Position numbers and translations under genes: made by a program. A DNA stretch of 64,000 nucleotides from Primorskyibacter sedentarius (GTDB lineage Bacteria > Pseudomonadota > Alphaproteobacteria > Rhodobacterales > Rhodobacteraceae): NCBI RefSeq assembly GCF_004342065.1, contig NZ_SLZU01000014.1, positions 40,523-104,522 of the forward strand. Reading direction: 5' to 3'. Positions within the stretch are counted from its first letter, which is position 1. Each line of letters begins with the position of its first letter. The notes beneath the pieces are model-generated. The model was not told the origin of the DNA and searched no databases. It was given only the letters and a program-made list of their open reading frames with translations. This document shows, in pieces, positions 7,386 to 15,891 of the stretch.

Positions 7386-10019
7386 ATGGCCTTGTCGCGT
7401 CGCACCGGACAAAGGTTTCAGGCCTCTATCTGGCCGGGATTTGTCGATGCGATGACCGGGCTGCTTCTGGTTTTGATGTTCGTCCTGACCATCTTCATGG
7501 TCGTGCAATTCGTGCTTCGGGAAACCATCACCGGCCAGGAAACAGAGCTGGATACCCTTTCCACCGAAGTGGCGGAACTGGCCCGCGCGCTGGGGTTGGA
7601 GCAAAGCGAAACGCGCAGGCTTCAGCAGGATCTGGGGGAACTGACCGCCACGCTGACCGATACCGAAACGCGCGCCAGCCAGCAGGAGGCGCTGATCGCC
7701 TCCTTGACGTCCCAGCGGGCGGCGCAGGACGCGGCGCTGTCAGAGGCGCGCAACCGGATTTCAAGCTTCGAGGCGCAGGTGGCCTCGCTGATCGCGTCGC
7801 GGGATGATGCATTGGCCAATGTTGCGCAGCTGGAAAGCGGTCGCGCCGCGTTGGAGGCCGAACGCGCAGAGCTGTTGAGCGCGCAGGAGGCGCTGAACCT
7901 CGCGCTGGCTTCGGCACGAAGCGAGATCGACACACAGACCGAGGAGGCACGGCTGGCGGCGGCACGGCGTGATGCCCTGCAGGCGCTGGTGGCTGATCTG
8001 CGCGCCTGGAATGCAGAAGCGACGGAGGCCAACGCCGCGCTGATCGCGCAGGCGGAAGAGCTTCAGGCGACGCTGTCCGATGAAGAGGCGCAAAGGCTGG
8101 CAGATGCGGCAGCGGCCGAAGTGCTGCGAGAGCGGCTTCAGAACGCCGATGCAGAGCTTAGCGCGATGACACTTGCGCTGGAACAGGAGCGCCAGAAGGC
8201 TGAAGACACGCTGACACTTCTGGCAGCCGCGCGCGAGGCGGAGGAGGATCTGAATGTCCGCCTTGCCGCAGCCCTTCTGGAGGGAGAGGAAACCGCCACC
8301 CGTCTGCAGGCGCAGATCGACGCCCAGTCCGAAACGCAATCCGCGATCGCGGCGGAAACCGCCCGCGCCGCAGAGCTGGAGGCCCGTGCCGCCGATGCCG
8401 AGGCCCGGCTGGAAGAAGCGCGCAGCGCCCTTGCATCCGCGCAGGACGAAAGGGCCGAGGCGCGTTCTCGGCTGACGGAGTTGCAGACCGCACTTGCAGA
8501 GGCGCTCTTGCAAGCCGATGGCGCGCAGGAAGGTTTGCAGCGTCTGGGAGAGGTCGAGGCCGCAAACCGGCGTCTTATGGCCGAGATGGAGGCCATGACC
8601 GAACGGGATACGCGCCGCGACGCGGTGGTCGGCGATTTGCGCGCCCGGATCGCAGAGGCGGAAGCCGCGCTGGCAACCGAACGCCAGACAGCGCTTGACC
8701 AGAACGCCGCTCAGGCCGCGCAGGCCGAAGAGATACAGGGGCGTCTGGCGGATGCGCTGGCCCGGCTTGAAGCCGCCACCCGCGACGTAGAGGCCCAGAC
8801 CGCGCGTGCCGCAGAGGCCGAAGCCGCACGCGATACCGCCCTGGCAGAACGGCAGGCTTCGGCCGCCGAATTGGTCCAGACGAGCGAGGCATTGGAGCGG
8901 GCCAAGGCGGATCTGGCCGCGCTGCGCGACGGGCGCAACAGCACAGAGGCAGAGCTTCTGGCCGAGAAGGCAGAACTTGAGGCCGCGTTGGCGCAGGCGC
9001 TGGACAGTGCCGCGACCATCAAGACACAGCTGGATGAAACGCAGGCCGCGCTGACCCGCGCGCAGGCGGATGCGTTGGCGCGGGCGGAGGATGTGGCAGA
9101 TGACAAGCGGTCGCTGGAACAGCGTCTGGCCGCTGCCCTTGCCGCCAAGCTGAGTGAAGAGCAAAGCGCCGCCGAAACCCGCGAAAAACTGGCAGCTGCG
9201 CTTGCAGAAAAGCGCGCCGCGGAAGAGACGCTGAGCGCCGAGTTGAGCGAAGCAGAGAGCCGTGCGCGCCTTCTGGCCACCGCCCGGCAAGAGCTGGCCG
9301 AAGAACAGCAACGTTCGACCGAATCCGCGCGCCGGACAGAGGCGCTGACGCGGCAGGTCAGCGCGCTGCGCGAGCAGCTTGGCCAGTTGCAGGCGATCAT
9401 CGACGATTCCAAGGAGCGCGATACGGCCGCACAGGTGCAGATCGAGAACCTCGGATCAGAGCTTAACACCGCGCTGGCGCGTGCAGCGGCAGAGCAGAAA
9501 CGCCGCGCGGAGCTGGAAGCCGCCGAACGCGCGCGGCTGGAGGCAGAGGCCAAGAACCTTGAACGCTACCGCTCCGAATTCTTTGGACGTCTGCGCGAAC
9601 TGCTCGACAATACCGAAGGCGTCCGGATCGAGGGCGACCGGTTCGTCTTTTCGTCGGAAGTGCTGTTTGCGTTCGGCAAGGCGGACCTGTCAGCCTCCGG
9701 TCAGCAGGAGATCGCGAAGGTTGCCGAGATCCTGCGCGGTGTTGCGGACCAGATCCCTGAAAACATCGACTGGGTGATCCGCGTCGATGGGCATACCGAT
9801 GATGTCCCGCTTCGTCCCGGTGCGGCCTTTGCCGACAACTGGGAGCTTAGCCAGGCGCGGGCCCTGTCGGTGGTGAAATACATGATCGATGTGCAGGGCA
9901 TCCCGCCGGATCGGCTCGCCGCCAACGGGTTCGGTCAGTATCAGCCGGTGGTAAACGAAAGCACCGAGGAGGCGCGGGCGCGCAATCGCCGGATCGAGAT
10001 GAAGCTGACCGAGAAATAG
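7386..10019 (+). CDS. MotB/OmpA-like peptidoglycan-binding protein with giant coiled coil
   Basis: An 877-residue protein with one N-terminal membrane helix (about residues 18-40) that carries Asp21 in GFVDAMTGLLLVLMF, in the place of the proton-carrying Asp of MotB. Residues about 45-735 are almost unbroken Ala/Glu/Arg/Leu heptad-like coiled coil. Residues about 745-877 form an OmpA-like peptidoglycan-binding domain, with DGHTDD, NWELSQARA and NRRIE. By MotB topology the coil and the OmpA domain are periplasmic. It sits 3 bp after its channel partner. MotB is about 300 residues, so most of the length is the coil. Function is unknown; a stator-like or envelope-spanning mechanical role is inferred. 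Confidence 0.85.
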   Translation: MALSRRTGQRFQASIWPGFVDAMTGLLLVLMFVLTIFMVVQFVLRETITGQETELDTLSTEVAELARALGLEQSETRRLQQDLGELTATLTDTETRASQQEALIASLTSQRAAQDAALSEARNRISSFEAQVASLIASRDDALANVAQLESGRAALEAERAELLSAQEALNLALASARSEIDTQTEEARLAAARRDALQALVADLRAWNAEATEANAALIAQAEELQATLSDEEAQRLADAAAAEVLRERLQNADAELSAMTLALEQERQKAEDTLTLLAAAREAEEDLNVRLAAALLEGEETATRLQAQIDAQSETQSAIAAETARAAELEARAADAEARLEEARSALASAQDERAEARSRLTELQTALAEALLQADGAQEGLQRLGEVEAANRRLMAEMEAMTERDTRRDAVVGDLRARIAEAEAALATERQTALDQNAAQAAQAEEIQGRLADALARLEAATRDVEAQTARAAEAEAARDTALAERQASAAELVQTSEALERAKADLAALRDGRNSTEAELLAEKAELEAALAQALDSAATIKTQLDETQAALTRAQADALARAEDVADDKRSLEQRLAAALAAKLSEEQSAAETREKLAAALAEKRAAEETLSAELSEAESRARLLATARQELAEEQQRSTESARRTEALTRQVSALREQLGQLQAIIDDSKERDTAAQVQIENLGSELNTALARAAAEQKRRAELEAAERARLEAEAKNLERYRSEFFGRLRELLDNTEGVRIEGDRFVFSSEVLFAFGKADLSASGQQEIAKVAEILRGVADQIPENIDWVIRVDGHTDDVPLRPGAAFADNWELSQARALSVVKYMIDVQGIPPDRLAANGFGQYQPVVNESTEEARARNRRIEMKLTEK

Positions 10020-10059
10020 GGCGCCCCAAGGCCAACGGCCCCGGAACGCCCCAGACGTG

Positions 10060-10656
10060 TCAGGCGGCGATCTTCGCCACGCCGTCATTCGCGGCCTTGA
10101 TCGAGCTTGCCGGGTCGATCGCATAGTGATCGGAGGCCACGAACTGGACATCCGTGATGCCGAAAAAGCCCAGCATCTGGCGGACGTATCCCGACGCAAA
10201 GTCAATATCAGAGCCAAACCGCGTGCCGTTCGAGCTGTAGGCCACGATGGCGCGGGTGTTCTCGACCAGTCCCACAGGGCCGGTTTCGGTATATTTGAAT
10301 GTCTCGCCAGCGCGGGCCAGCTGATCAAACCAGGTTTTCAACTGCGCAGGTGCTGCGAAGTTATAGACGGGAAGGCCAATCACCACCGTGTCAGCGGCCT
10401 TGAGTTCGGCGATGAGACTGTCCGACAGCGCGACCGTGCGGGCTTGCTCGGCCGTGCGCTCTGCTGCGGGGGTCGAGATCGCGCCGATCCAGTGGCCGTC
10501 CGTGGCGGGCAGCGGGTCTGCCCCAAGGTCCCGGCTGGTGACTTCGGCGCCCGGATGCGCTTGTGTCAGGCGGGACAGAATGTCGTCAGTCAGTTGCCGG
10601 GAGATAGAGCCTTCGGGCTTGATGCTGGAGTCGATACGCAGAATTCGGTGAGCCAT
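10060..10656 (-). CDS. azoR: FMN-dependent NADH-azoreductase
   Basis: A 198-residue flavodoxin-fold reductase. The N-terminal R-I-D-S-S-I phosphate loop, the GLPVYNFAAPAQLKTWFDQ flavin-binding segment and the late G-I-T-D-V-Q-F segment match AzoR. The enzyme reduces quinones and azo compounds with NAD(P)H, protecting against thiol and electrophile stress. It is divergently transcribed from a LysR regulator with 121 bp between them, a common arrangement for LysR-controlled azoR genes. The LysR protein is therefore its likely regulator, which is inference. Confidence 0.92.
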   Translation of the reverse strand: MAHRILRIDSSIKPEGSISRQLTDDILSRLTQAHPGAEVTSRDLGADPLPATDGHWIGAISTPAAERTAEQARTVALSDSLIAELKAADTVVIGLPVYNFAAPAQLKTWFDQLARAGETFKYTETGPVGLVENTRAIVAYSSNGTRFGSDIDFASGYVRQMLGFFGITDVQFVASDHYAIDPASSIKAANDGVAKIAA

Positions 10657-10777
10657 CGTATATCCTTTACAAGAAGATCAGCGTTGCACCGAGTATTTGA
10701 ATATTGCAAAAACAAACTCAATCGCACCAAACGCGCAGACCTTGTGGGATTCTGCACAGGCGTAAAGAGGAAATAAC
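10657..10777. promoter_or_regulatory. Divergent azoR/LysR control region
   Basis: This 121-bp gap between divergent starts is AT-rich in its middle. Around 10690-10725 it holds GAGT and ACTC arms flanking an A/T-rich core containing GAATATTGC, with the loose T-N11-A style symmetry expected of LysR sites. No promoter boxes could be fixed with confidence. Confidence 0.4.
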
Positions 10778-11656
10778 GTGGACAATTGGGACGAGATCCG
10801 AACAGCCTATCAGGTTGCGCGACTGGGCACGGTGAGCGGGGCGGCAGATGTGCTGGGCGTGCATCATGCCACTGTGATCCGGCATATCGACGCGTTGGAG
10901 GCCCGAATAGGCGTCAAACTGTTCCAGCGCCACGCGCGCGGCTACACCGCGACAGAGGCGGGCCAGGACCTTGCCCGCGTGGCACAGGCGACAGATGATC
11001 AGCTGAGCCAGCTCGCAGGCCGGATCAAGGGGCGCGGAGAGGAAGTGTCAGGCGAGCTTGTCGTGACCTCTCTCGTCGGGTTTTCAGAATTGATGGCGCC
11101 GCTGGTCGGCGAATTTCAGGAACAGTTCCCCGATGTCACCGTGCGCTACCTGACCGGCGAACGGCTGTTCCGGCTGGAATATGGCGAGGCGCATGTGGCC
11201 GTGCGGGCAGGGCGGGCGCCCGACCAGCCCGATAACGTCGTGCAGCCGTTCTTTTCGGTGAATGTCGCTCTGGTTGCCAGCCGGCGCTATGTCGAACAGC
11301 ATGGCAAGCCGTCTGGCCCGGAGGATTTCGCGGGGCATCGTTTCGTAGGGTTCGACAATCTGGACATCCGGGCGGCGTTTCAACAGTGGCTGATGCAGTA
11401 TGTGACGCCCGATCAGGTCGTTTTCCGGTCCAACGAGAAACGCGCGCTGGACGGGGCGGTGCGCGCTGGCATCGGCATCGGGTTCCTTGATACGAAAGCG
11501 GTTGAAACGGATGACGAGCTTGTCGAGATCCTGCCCCCGCGTGACGAATGGGCGACGGCGCTTTGGCTGGTCACCCATGTCGATCTGCACCGGACAGCCA
11601 AGGTTCAGGCCTTCCTGCGCCATTTGAAGGACTATGCCGCGAGCCTTCAGGGGTGA
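10778..11656 (+). CDS. LysR family transcriptional regulator
   Basis: A 292-residue regulator with an N-terminal winged helix-turn-helix (about residues 5-62; V-S-G-A-A-D-V-L-G-V-H-H-A-T-V near residue 20) and a periplasmic-binding-like effector domain. The GTG start is supported by AGAGGA 8 bases upstream. It is divergent from azoR and overlaps the next gene, an EamA transporter, by one base (TGATG), so it is co-transcribed with that exporter. The pair plus azoR suggests a response to a small toxic or redox-active compound. That is inference; the effector is unknown. Confidence 0.9.
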   Translation: MDNWDEIRTAYQVARLGTVSGAADVLGVHHATVIRHIDALEARIGVKLFQRHARGYTATEAGQDLARVAQATDDQLSQLAGRIKGRGEEVSGELVVTSLVGFSELMAPLVGEFQEQFPDVTVRYLTGERLFRLEYGEAHVAVRAGRAPDQPDNVVQPFFSVNVALVASRRYVEQHGKPSGPEDFAGHRFVGFDNLDIRAAFQQWLMQYVTPDQVVFRSNEKRALDGAVRAGIGIGFLDTKAVETDDELVEILPPRDEWATALWLVTHVDLHRTAKVQAFLRHLKDYAASLQG

Positions 11657-12555
11657 TGACGCCGACCGCACAGGGGCATTTGGCGATGCTGGCCTTTTCG
11701 GCGCTGGTCGCGGGATCGTTTTCTTTGGGCAGCATGGTCGCGAACGAGATTGATCCTGCCGCCCTGACCGCCGTCCGGTTCCTTATCGCCGGCCTGGCCA
11801 TCGGCGCGATTGCCTACGCCACGGGGGGTATCCCGCGCGAGGCGACACGGGCGCCCTGGCGGTACCTCGTGCTGGGCGGGCTTTTCGCTACGTATTTCGT
11901 GCTGATGTTCGAAGGGCTGAAGACCGCCTCCCCCGTCAGCGCAGCCGCCGTATTCACGCTCAACCCGTTGATGACAGCCGGGTTTGCGTGGCTGTTGCTT
12001 CGGCAGGTGACGACGCCGCGCATGGGCGTCGCGCTGAGCATCGGTGCCGTGGGCGCGCTATGGGTCGTGTTCCGAGCCGATCTTGGGAGGCTCCTTGCGC
12101 TCCAGGTTGGTTGGGGAGAGATGATCTACTTTGTCGGATGCATTGCCCACGCCCTTTACGCGCCGATGGTGCGGCTGCTCAATCGCGGAGAATCCGCGAT
12201 AATCTTTTCGTTGGGGACGATCATCGCGGGCTTTCTGCTGGTCGGCGGCTGGGCCCTGCCAGCGATCTTGCGGACCGATTGGCTGGCCCTGTCCTGGCTG
12301 GTGTGGTTCACGATCTTTTACGTGGCGCTTGCCGCCAGCGCGATCACCTTCGTGCTGCTGCAATTCTCGACCCTGCGGCTGCCTTCGGCCAAAGTGCTGG
12401 CCTATACCTACCTTACGCCAAGCTGGGTGCTTTTATGGGAGCTGGCGCTTGGCAATGGCGTGCCGCCCCTGCTGATCCTGTGCGGCGTGGGAATGACGGT
12501 GGTGGCGCTGATCCTGCTGCTGAAAGACGAAGAGGCAAAGGTGCAGGCGGCCTGA
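11656..12555 (+). CDS. EamA/DMT-family membrane transporter
   Basis: A 299-residue protein with about ten hydrophobic helices in two repeated halves, typical of the drug/metabolite transporter superfamily. Motifs include L-T-A-V-R-F-L-I-A-G near residue 38 and S-A-K-V-L-A-Y-T-Y-L-T-P in the second half. It probably exports a small metabolite, but the substrate cannot be read from sequence. Its ATG overlaps the LysR stop codon, so the two are translationally coupled. Its own stop lies 3 bp from the end of the convergent ArsR gene. Confidence 0.87.
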   Translation: MTPTAQGHLAMLAFSALVAGSFSLGSMVANEIDPAALTAVRFLIAGLAIGAIAYATGGIPREATRAPWRYLVLGGLFATYFVLMFEGLKTASPVSAAAVFTLNPLMTAGFAWLLLRQVTTPRMGVALSIGAVGALWVVFRADLGRLLALQVGWGEMIYFVGCIAHALYAPMVRLLNRGESAIIFSLGTIIAGFLLVGGWALPAILRTDWLALSWLVWFTIFYVALAASAITFVLLQFSTLRLPSAKVLAYTYLTPSWVLLWELALGNGVPPLLILCGVGMTVVALILLLKDEEAKVQAA

Positions 12556-12558
12556 AGG

Positions 12559-12912
12559 TCAGGTCGTTTCCTCGCCATCCAGCTCGTTGGCCAAAAACCG
12601 TTCGAACGCATCAAGGTTGACCGGCTCGAACTGGCCAAATCCCTGCATCCAGACGCTGGCCTCGCGCAGCGCATCGGGTTCCAGCTTGCACCATTTGACC
12701 CGGCCGCGCTTCTCCTGGCTGATCAGTCCTGCACGGGTCAGAATGGCCAGATGTTTGGAAATTGCGGCGAGGCTGATCTCGAACGGTTCGGCGACATCGG
12801 TCACGGCCATGTCGTCTTCGAGCAGCAGCGACAGGATCGCGCGACGGGTGGGGTCGGCAAGCGCCGCAAAGACGGTATCAAGATCGGTTCCCATCTGCGC
12901 ATAAGCCGCCAT
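12559..12912 (-). CDS. ArsR family winged-helix repressor
   Basis: A 117-residue regulator containing the canonical A-L-A-D-P-T-R-R-A-I-L start of the ArsR fold, the recognition helix region S-L-A-A-I-S-K-H-L-A-I-L and a wing with E-K-R-G-R-V-K-W. No clear Cys-x-Cys metal site is seen, so this is more likely a general repressor of the SdpR-like type than an arsenic or metal sensor. The ATG at 12912 is chosen; 12894 is also possible. A longer frame from 13005 would begin right at the operator and is unlikely. The operator at 13006-13021 suggests autoregulation. Confidence 0.85.
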   Translation of the reverse strand: MAAYAQMGTDLDTVFAALADPTRRAILSLLLEDDMAVTDVAEPFEISLAAISKHLAILTRAGLISQEKRGRVKWCKLEPDALREASVWMQGFGQFEPVNLDAFERFLANELDGEETT

Positions 12913-13005
12913 AGCCCGACCCGCGTCAAGGCCGGGCCAGCCGCTGCCTGCCGGATGACACACGGGCGCAGCGGCGTCCGGCACAAACAGGCCCTTTGAT
13001 GTCAC

Positions 13006-13021
13006 TCAACCAAATGGTTGA
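13006..13021. promoter_or_regulatory. Perfect inverted repeat, probable ArsR-family operator
   Basis: TCAACCA, two bases, then TGGTTGA form a perfect 7-2-7 palindrome about 95 bases upstream of the ArsR start. ArsR-family repressors of this kind often bind CAACC-AA-GGTTG-like sites, as I recall. The region also separates the ArsR gene from the divergent atp operon, so either or both promoters could be affected. Confidence 0.5.
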
Positions 13022-13203
13022 ATAAGACCAGAGGTGGGAATCCGGCCAGCAGCGGCCTGCGACAGGGTGTCCGCGCCCATCCCGTCGGCGAAAATATCAT
13101 TTTGAATCAGTTGACTAATCGGCGTTCCGCGCATCGCCATGCGCGCTTGACTCAGTGCCCCTGCCGACATAGCAACATCGCAACCGAATGAAGGGGCAAA
13201 GGT

Positions 13204-13545
13204 GTGACCGATCCCGATCCTAAACGGCGTCTGGCCGAGCTGGAAAAGCGGATCGAGGCGGCAAAATCCGCCAAGACATCGAAGCCTCATCAGGAAGAGC
13301 ACTACAGTCAGGCGAACTTGGCCTGGCGCATGGTGATCGAACTTGTAGCCGGTCTTGGGATCGGTTTCGGCATCGGGTACGGGCTGGACCATCTGTTTGG
13401 GACCATGCCGTTCCTCATGGTGCTGTTCATAATGCTGGGCTTTGCCGCGGGCGTGAAGACGATGCTTCGCACCGCGCAAGAGTTTCAGAAGGACAACGTG
13501 GCCGAACAGGCCCGCGACGACGAGAGGATAGAGGATGGCGACTGA
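13204..13545 (+). CDS. atpI: ATP synthase protein I (AtpI)
   Basis: A 113-residue membrane protein with two hydrophobic helices ([20 protein letters not shown] and the following [16 protein letters not shown]). AtpI helps assemble the c-ring of the Fo sector. The GTG start is supported by GGGG upstream and by a charged N-terminus typical of alphaproteobacterial AtpI. Its end overlaps atpB by 11 bp, so translation is coupled. This is the first gene of a separate Fo operon; the F1 genes are elsewhere, as is usual in this lineage. Confidence 0.93.
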   Translation: MTDPDPKRRLAELEKRIEAAKSAKTSKPHQEEHYSQANLAWRMVIELVAGLGIGFGIGYGLDHLFGTMPFLMVLFIMLGFAAGVKTMLRTAQEFQKDNVAEQARDDERIEDGD

Positions 13546-14290
13546 AGCGCACGGCGAAGAGGGCGGCCTTGTTTTCCACCCGATGGATCAGTTCATCGTC
13601 AAGCCGCTGTTCGGCGATGGTGGCGTGGGCATGTTCACCATCACCAATGTCACGCTCTGGATGGCGCTCGCAGTCCTGGCGATTGTCGGCCTGATGGTTC
13701 TGGCAACCTCGCGCCGCGGTGTGATCCCGTCGCGCGGCCAGTCGATTGCAGAGCTTGCCTACGGCTTCGTCTACAAGATGGTCGAGGATGTTGCCGGCAA
13801 GGACGGCGTCAAGTTCTTCCCGTACATCATGACCCTGTTCATGTTCATCGTGACCGCGAACTTCCTTGGCCTTCTGCCGCTGGCCTTCACCACGACATCG
13901 CATTTCGCCGTCACCGGCGTGCTGGCGCTGCTGGTCTTCTTCACCGTGACCATCGTGGGCTTCGTCAAGCATGGCACCAAGTTCCTGGGCCTCTTCTGGG
14001 TCAGCTCGGCCCCGCTGGCCCTGCGTCCGATCCTGGCGATCATCGAGGTGATTTCCTACTTCGTTCGCCCGGTCAGCCACTCCATTCGTCTTGGCGGCAA
14101 CCTGATGGCCGGCCACGCGGTGGTGAAAGTGTTCGCAGGCTTCGCCGCGATCGCAGTTGTCAGCCCGCTATCCGTGGTTGCCATCACTGCGATGTACGGT
14201 CTGGAACTGCTCGTGGCCTTCATTCAGGCCTACGTGTTCACGATCCTGACCTGCGTGTACCTCAAGGATGCATTGCACCCGTCTCACTAA
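13535..14290 (+). CDS. atpB: ATP synthase Fo subunit a
   Basis: A 251-residue integral membrane protein forming the proton half-channels of Fo. The essential Arg is in the segment [16 protein letters not shown] near residue 185, which matches the conserved R-L-x-x-N of subunit a, and a late helix carries [10 protein letters not shown]. About six helices are visible. The length fits bacterial subunit a. It overlaps atpI and is followed by a 79-bp gap with a strong hairpin before atpE. Confidence 0.97.
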   Translation: MATEAHGEEGGLVFHPMDQFIVKPLFGDGGVGMFTITNVTLWMALAVLAIVGLMVLATSRRGVIPSRGQSIAELAYGFVYKMVEDVAGKDGVKFFPYIMTLFMFIVTANFLGLLPLAFTTTSHFAVTGVLALLVFFTVTIVGFVKHGTKFLGLFWVSSAPLALRPILAIIEVISYFVRPVSHSIRLGGNLMAGHAVVKVFAGFAAIAVVSPLSVVAITAMYGLELLVAFIQAYVFTILTCVYLKDALHPSH

Positions 14291-14299
14291 GACCGTGGC

Positions 14300-14316
14300 G
14301 GCGGGACAGTCCCGCC
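14300..14316. other. Hairpin in the atpB-atpE gap
   Basis: GGCGGGAC, one base, GTCCCGCC form a perfect inverted repeat just after the atpB stop. With a realistic 5-base loop it gives a GC-only six-base-pair stem. No T-run follows, so an mRNA stabiliser or processing site that separates atpE from upstream message is more likely than termination. Confidence 0.45.
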
Positions 14317-14369
14317 CCACGCCCGACACACCTACAAGAACTCAACTTCCAATCGTAAGGAGAATTCAC

Positions 14370-14594
14370 ATGGAAGGCGATCTCGCACACATCGGCGCAG
14401 GCCTGGCAGCAATCGGTTCCGGCGCAGCCGCTATCGGTGTTGGTAACGTTGCTGGCAACTTCCTGTCCGGCGCCCTGCGCAACCCGTCGGCAGCTGCCGG
14501 CCAGACAGCGACCCTGTTCATCGGTATCGCATTCGCAGAAGCCCTGGGGATCTTCTCGTTCCTCGTCGCTCTGCTGCTGATGTTCGCCGTCTAA
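14370..14594 (+). CDS. atpE: ATP synthase Fo subunit c
   Basis: A 74-residue proteolipid of two helices that forms the rotating c-ring. The Gly-rich first helix ([17 protein letters not shown]) and the polar loop R-N-P are clear. The proton-binding Glu lies in [14 protein letters not shown] in the second helix. TAAGGAGA provides a strong ribosome-binding site, as expected for a subunit needed in about tenfold excess. Hairpins lie on both sides of the gene. Confidence 0.97.
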   Translation: MEGDLAHIGAGLAAIGSGAAAIGVGNVAGNFLSGALRNPSAAAGQTATLFIGIAFAEALGIFSFLVALLLMFAV

Positions 14595-14619
14595 GCCGCA
14601 CGGAATCTGATCCTTACGG

Positions 14620-14651
14620 ACGGGCGGAGCCACCAGGCGTGGTCCGCCCGT
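14620..14651. other. Hairpin in the atpE-atpX gap
   Basis: ACGGGCGGA-x-CCAC, a five-base loop, GTGG-x-CCGCCCGT form a long, nearly perfect stem 25 bases after the atpE stop. There is no T-run. It may act as a partial attenuator or RNA-processing barrier that protects atpE mRNA and lowers expression of the downstream b-type subunits. Confidence 0.5.
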
Positions 14652-14683
14652 TGTAGCGAAAATTCCGACGGAGGAACGGTGAC

Positions 14684-15253
14684 ATGGCAACCGAAACGCA
14701 TGAGGCCGTAGGCGAGGGCCTTGCGGACGCCACCGGGGTTGCGGCGCATGGCGCCGATGCCGCTCCGGGGATGCCGCAACTCGACTTCTCGACCTTCAGC
14801 AACCAGATCTTCTGGCTGCTTGTTACGCTGGTCGTAATCTACTTTGTCCTCTCGCGCATTGCGTTGCCTCGCATTGCTGCGGTTCTGGCCGAACGCCAGG
14901 GGGCAATCACGAATGACCTTACCGCGGCGGAGGACCTGAAACGTCAGGCCGTCGAGGCAGAGGAAGCCTATAACAAGGCTCTGGCCGATGCCCGCGCCGA
15001 GGCGCAGAAGATCGTGGCCGAAGCCAAGGGCGAAATTCAGGCAGAGCTGGACGTGCAAATCGCCAAGGCCGATGCCGAGATCGCAGCCAAGGCCGCCGAG
15101 TCGGAAAAGGCAATCGCCGAAATCCGCGCCACGGCGATGCAAAACGTCGAGATTGTCGCGAAGGATACCGCGGCAGAGATCGTACGTGCCTTGGGTGGCA
15201 AAGCCGATACGGCCACTGTCGAGGCTGCCGTCAACAGCCGGATCAAGGGGTAA
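14684..15253 (+). CDS. atpX: ATP synthase Fo subunit b'
   Basis: A 189-residue peripheral-stalk subunit. A variable N-terminus of about 40 residues is followed by one membrane helix ([20 protein letters not shown], about residues 44-63) and a long Ala/Glu-rich helix. Photosynthetic and related alphaproteobacteria carry both b and b', and in Rhodobacter the second is called atpX. The GGAGGA site upstream is strong. The next gene, atpF, begins 5 bp downstream. Confidence 0.93.
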   Translation: MATETHEAVGEGLADATGVAAHGADAAPGMPQLDFSTFSNQIFWLLVTLVVIYFVLSRIALPRIAAVLAERQGAITNDLTAAEDLKRQAVEAEEAYNKALADARAEAQKIVAEAKGEIQAELDVQIAKADAEIAAKAAESEKAIAEIRATAMQNVEIVAKDTAAEIVRALGGKADTATVEAAVNSRIKG

Positions 15254-15258
15254 GAGAC

Positions 15259-15819
15259 ATGCGCAAGCTGACACTGACTGCCCTTCTGGGATTGGCCGCT
15301 GCACCGGCACACGCCGCCACCGGCCCGTTCTTCTCGCTTCACAACACCGACTTCGTTGTTCTGCTGGCCTTCCTGCTGTTCCTTGTCGTGCTGGTGTACT
15401 TCAAGGTTCCGGGGATGATAGGCAGCATGCTGGACAAGCGTGCCGAAGGCATCCGCGACGATCTGGACGAAGCGCGCGCGCTGCGCGAAGAAGCACAGAC
15501 CCTGCTGGCCTCGTACGAGCGCAAACAGCGCGAAGTTCAGGATCAAGCGGACCGCATCGTTGCGCATGCTCGTACTGAGGCAGAGCTTGCCGCGGAACAG
15601 GCCAAGGTCGATCTGGAGAAATCCATCGCCCGTCGTCTTCAAGGCGCCGAGGAGCAGATCGCATCTGCACAATCCGCGGCAGTCAAGGAAGTGCGCGACA
15701 AGGCTGTGAGCGTGGCCATTGCCGCCTCGCGTGACGTGATCGCGAAACAGATGAGCCAGTCCGACAGCTCGTCCCTGATTGACGATGCCATCAAGGTTGT
15801 TGGTCAGAAACTGCACTGA
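15259..15819 (+). CDS. atpF: ATP synthase Fo subunit b
   Basis: A 186-residue subunit with a signal-like hydrophobic N-terminus (residues 1-20), a membrane helix around [17 protein letters not shown] near residue 32, and a long charged helix that pairs with b' to hold F1 against rotation. K-V-P-G after the helix is typical. It ends the operon and is followed by a clear terminator. Start and spacing (5 bp after atpX) are unambiguous. Confidence 0.95.
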   Translation: MRKLTLTALLGLAAAPAHAATGPFFSLHNTDFVVLLAFLLFLVVLVYFKVPGMIGSMLDKRAEGIRDDLDEARALREEAQTLLASYERKQREVQDQADRIVAHARTEAELAAEQAKVDLEKSIARRLQGAEEQIASAQSAAVKEVRDKAVSVAIAASRDVIAKQMSQSDSSSLIDDAIKVVGQKLH

Positions 15820-15847
15820 GCACCCCGCCTTGCGGAACAATTTACTC

Positions 15848-15876
15848 AAAGGCCCGGCATCGCGTCGGGCCTTTTT
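15848..15876 (+). terminator. Intrinsic terminator of the Fo operon
   Basis: AAAGGCCCG, a nine-base loop and CGGGCCTTT run into a T-run. The nine-base-pair GC-rich stem lies 29 bases after the atpF stop and also precedes the end of the convergent M20 gene, which it may serve in part. Confidence 0.85.
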
Positions 15877-15891
15877 GCATGTGAGGGGCTC

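Noticed and set aside
7761..9311. Long open frames on the minus strand within the coiled-coil gene
   Set aside because: Low-complexity Ala/Glu codons leave open frames on the complement (rich in Cys, Leu and Gly); no start signal or known fold.
6156..10019. Zorya anti-phage system (ZorAB)
   Set aside because: The long tail is on the OmpA-type subunit rather than the channel subunit, and no ZorC, ZorD or ZorE gene follows; the next genes are azoreductase and LysR.
6156..10019. Flagellar stator MotA-MotB
   Set aside because: The proteins are much longer than MotA/MotB and no flagellar genes are near; only the shared stator fold is kept in the call.
12559..13005. Longer ArsR start at the GTG at 13005
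   Set aside because: It would begin directly at the operator palindrome with no room for a ribosome-binding site, and the extra residues do not look like ArsR.
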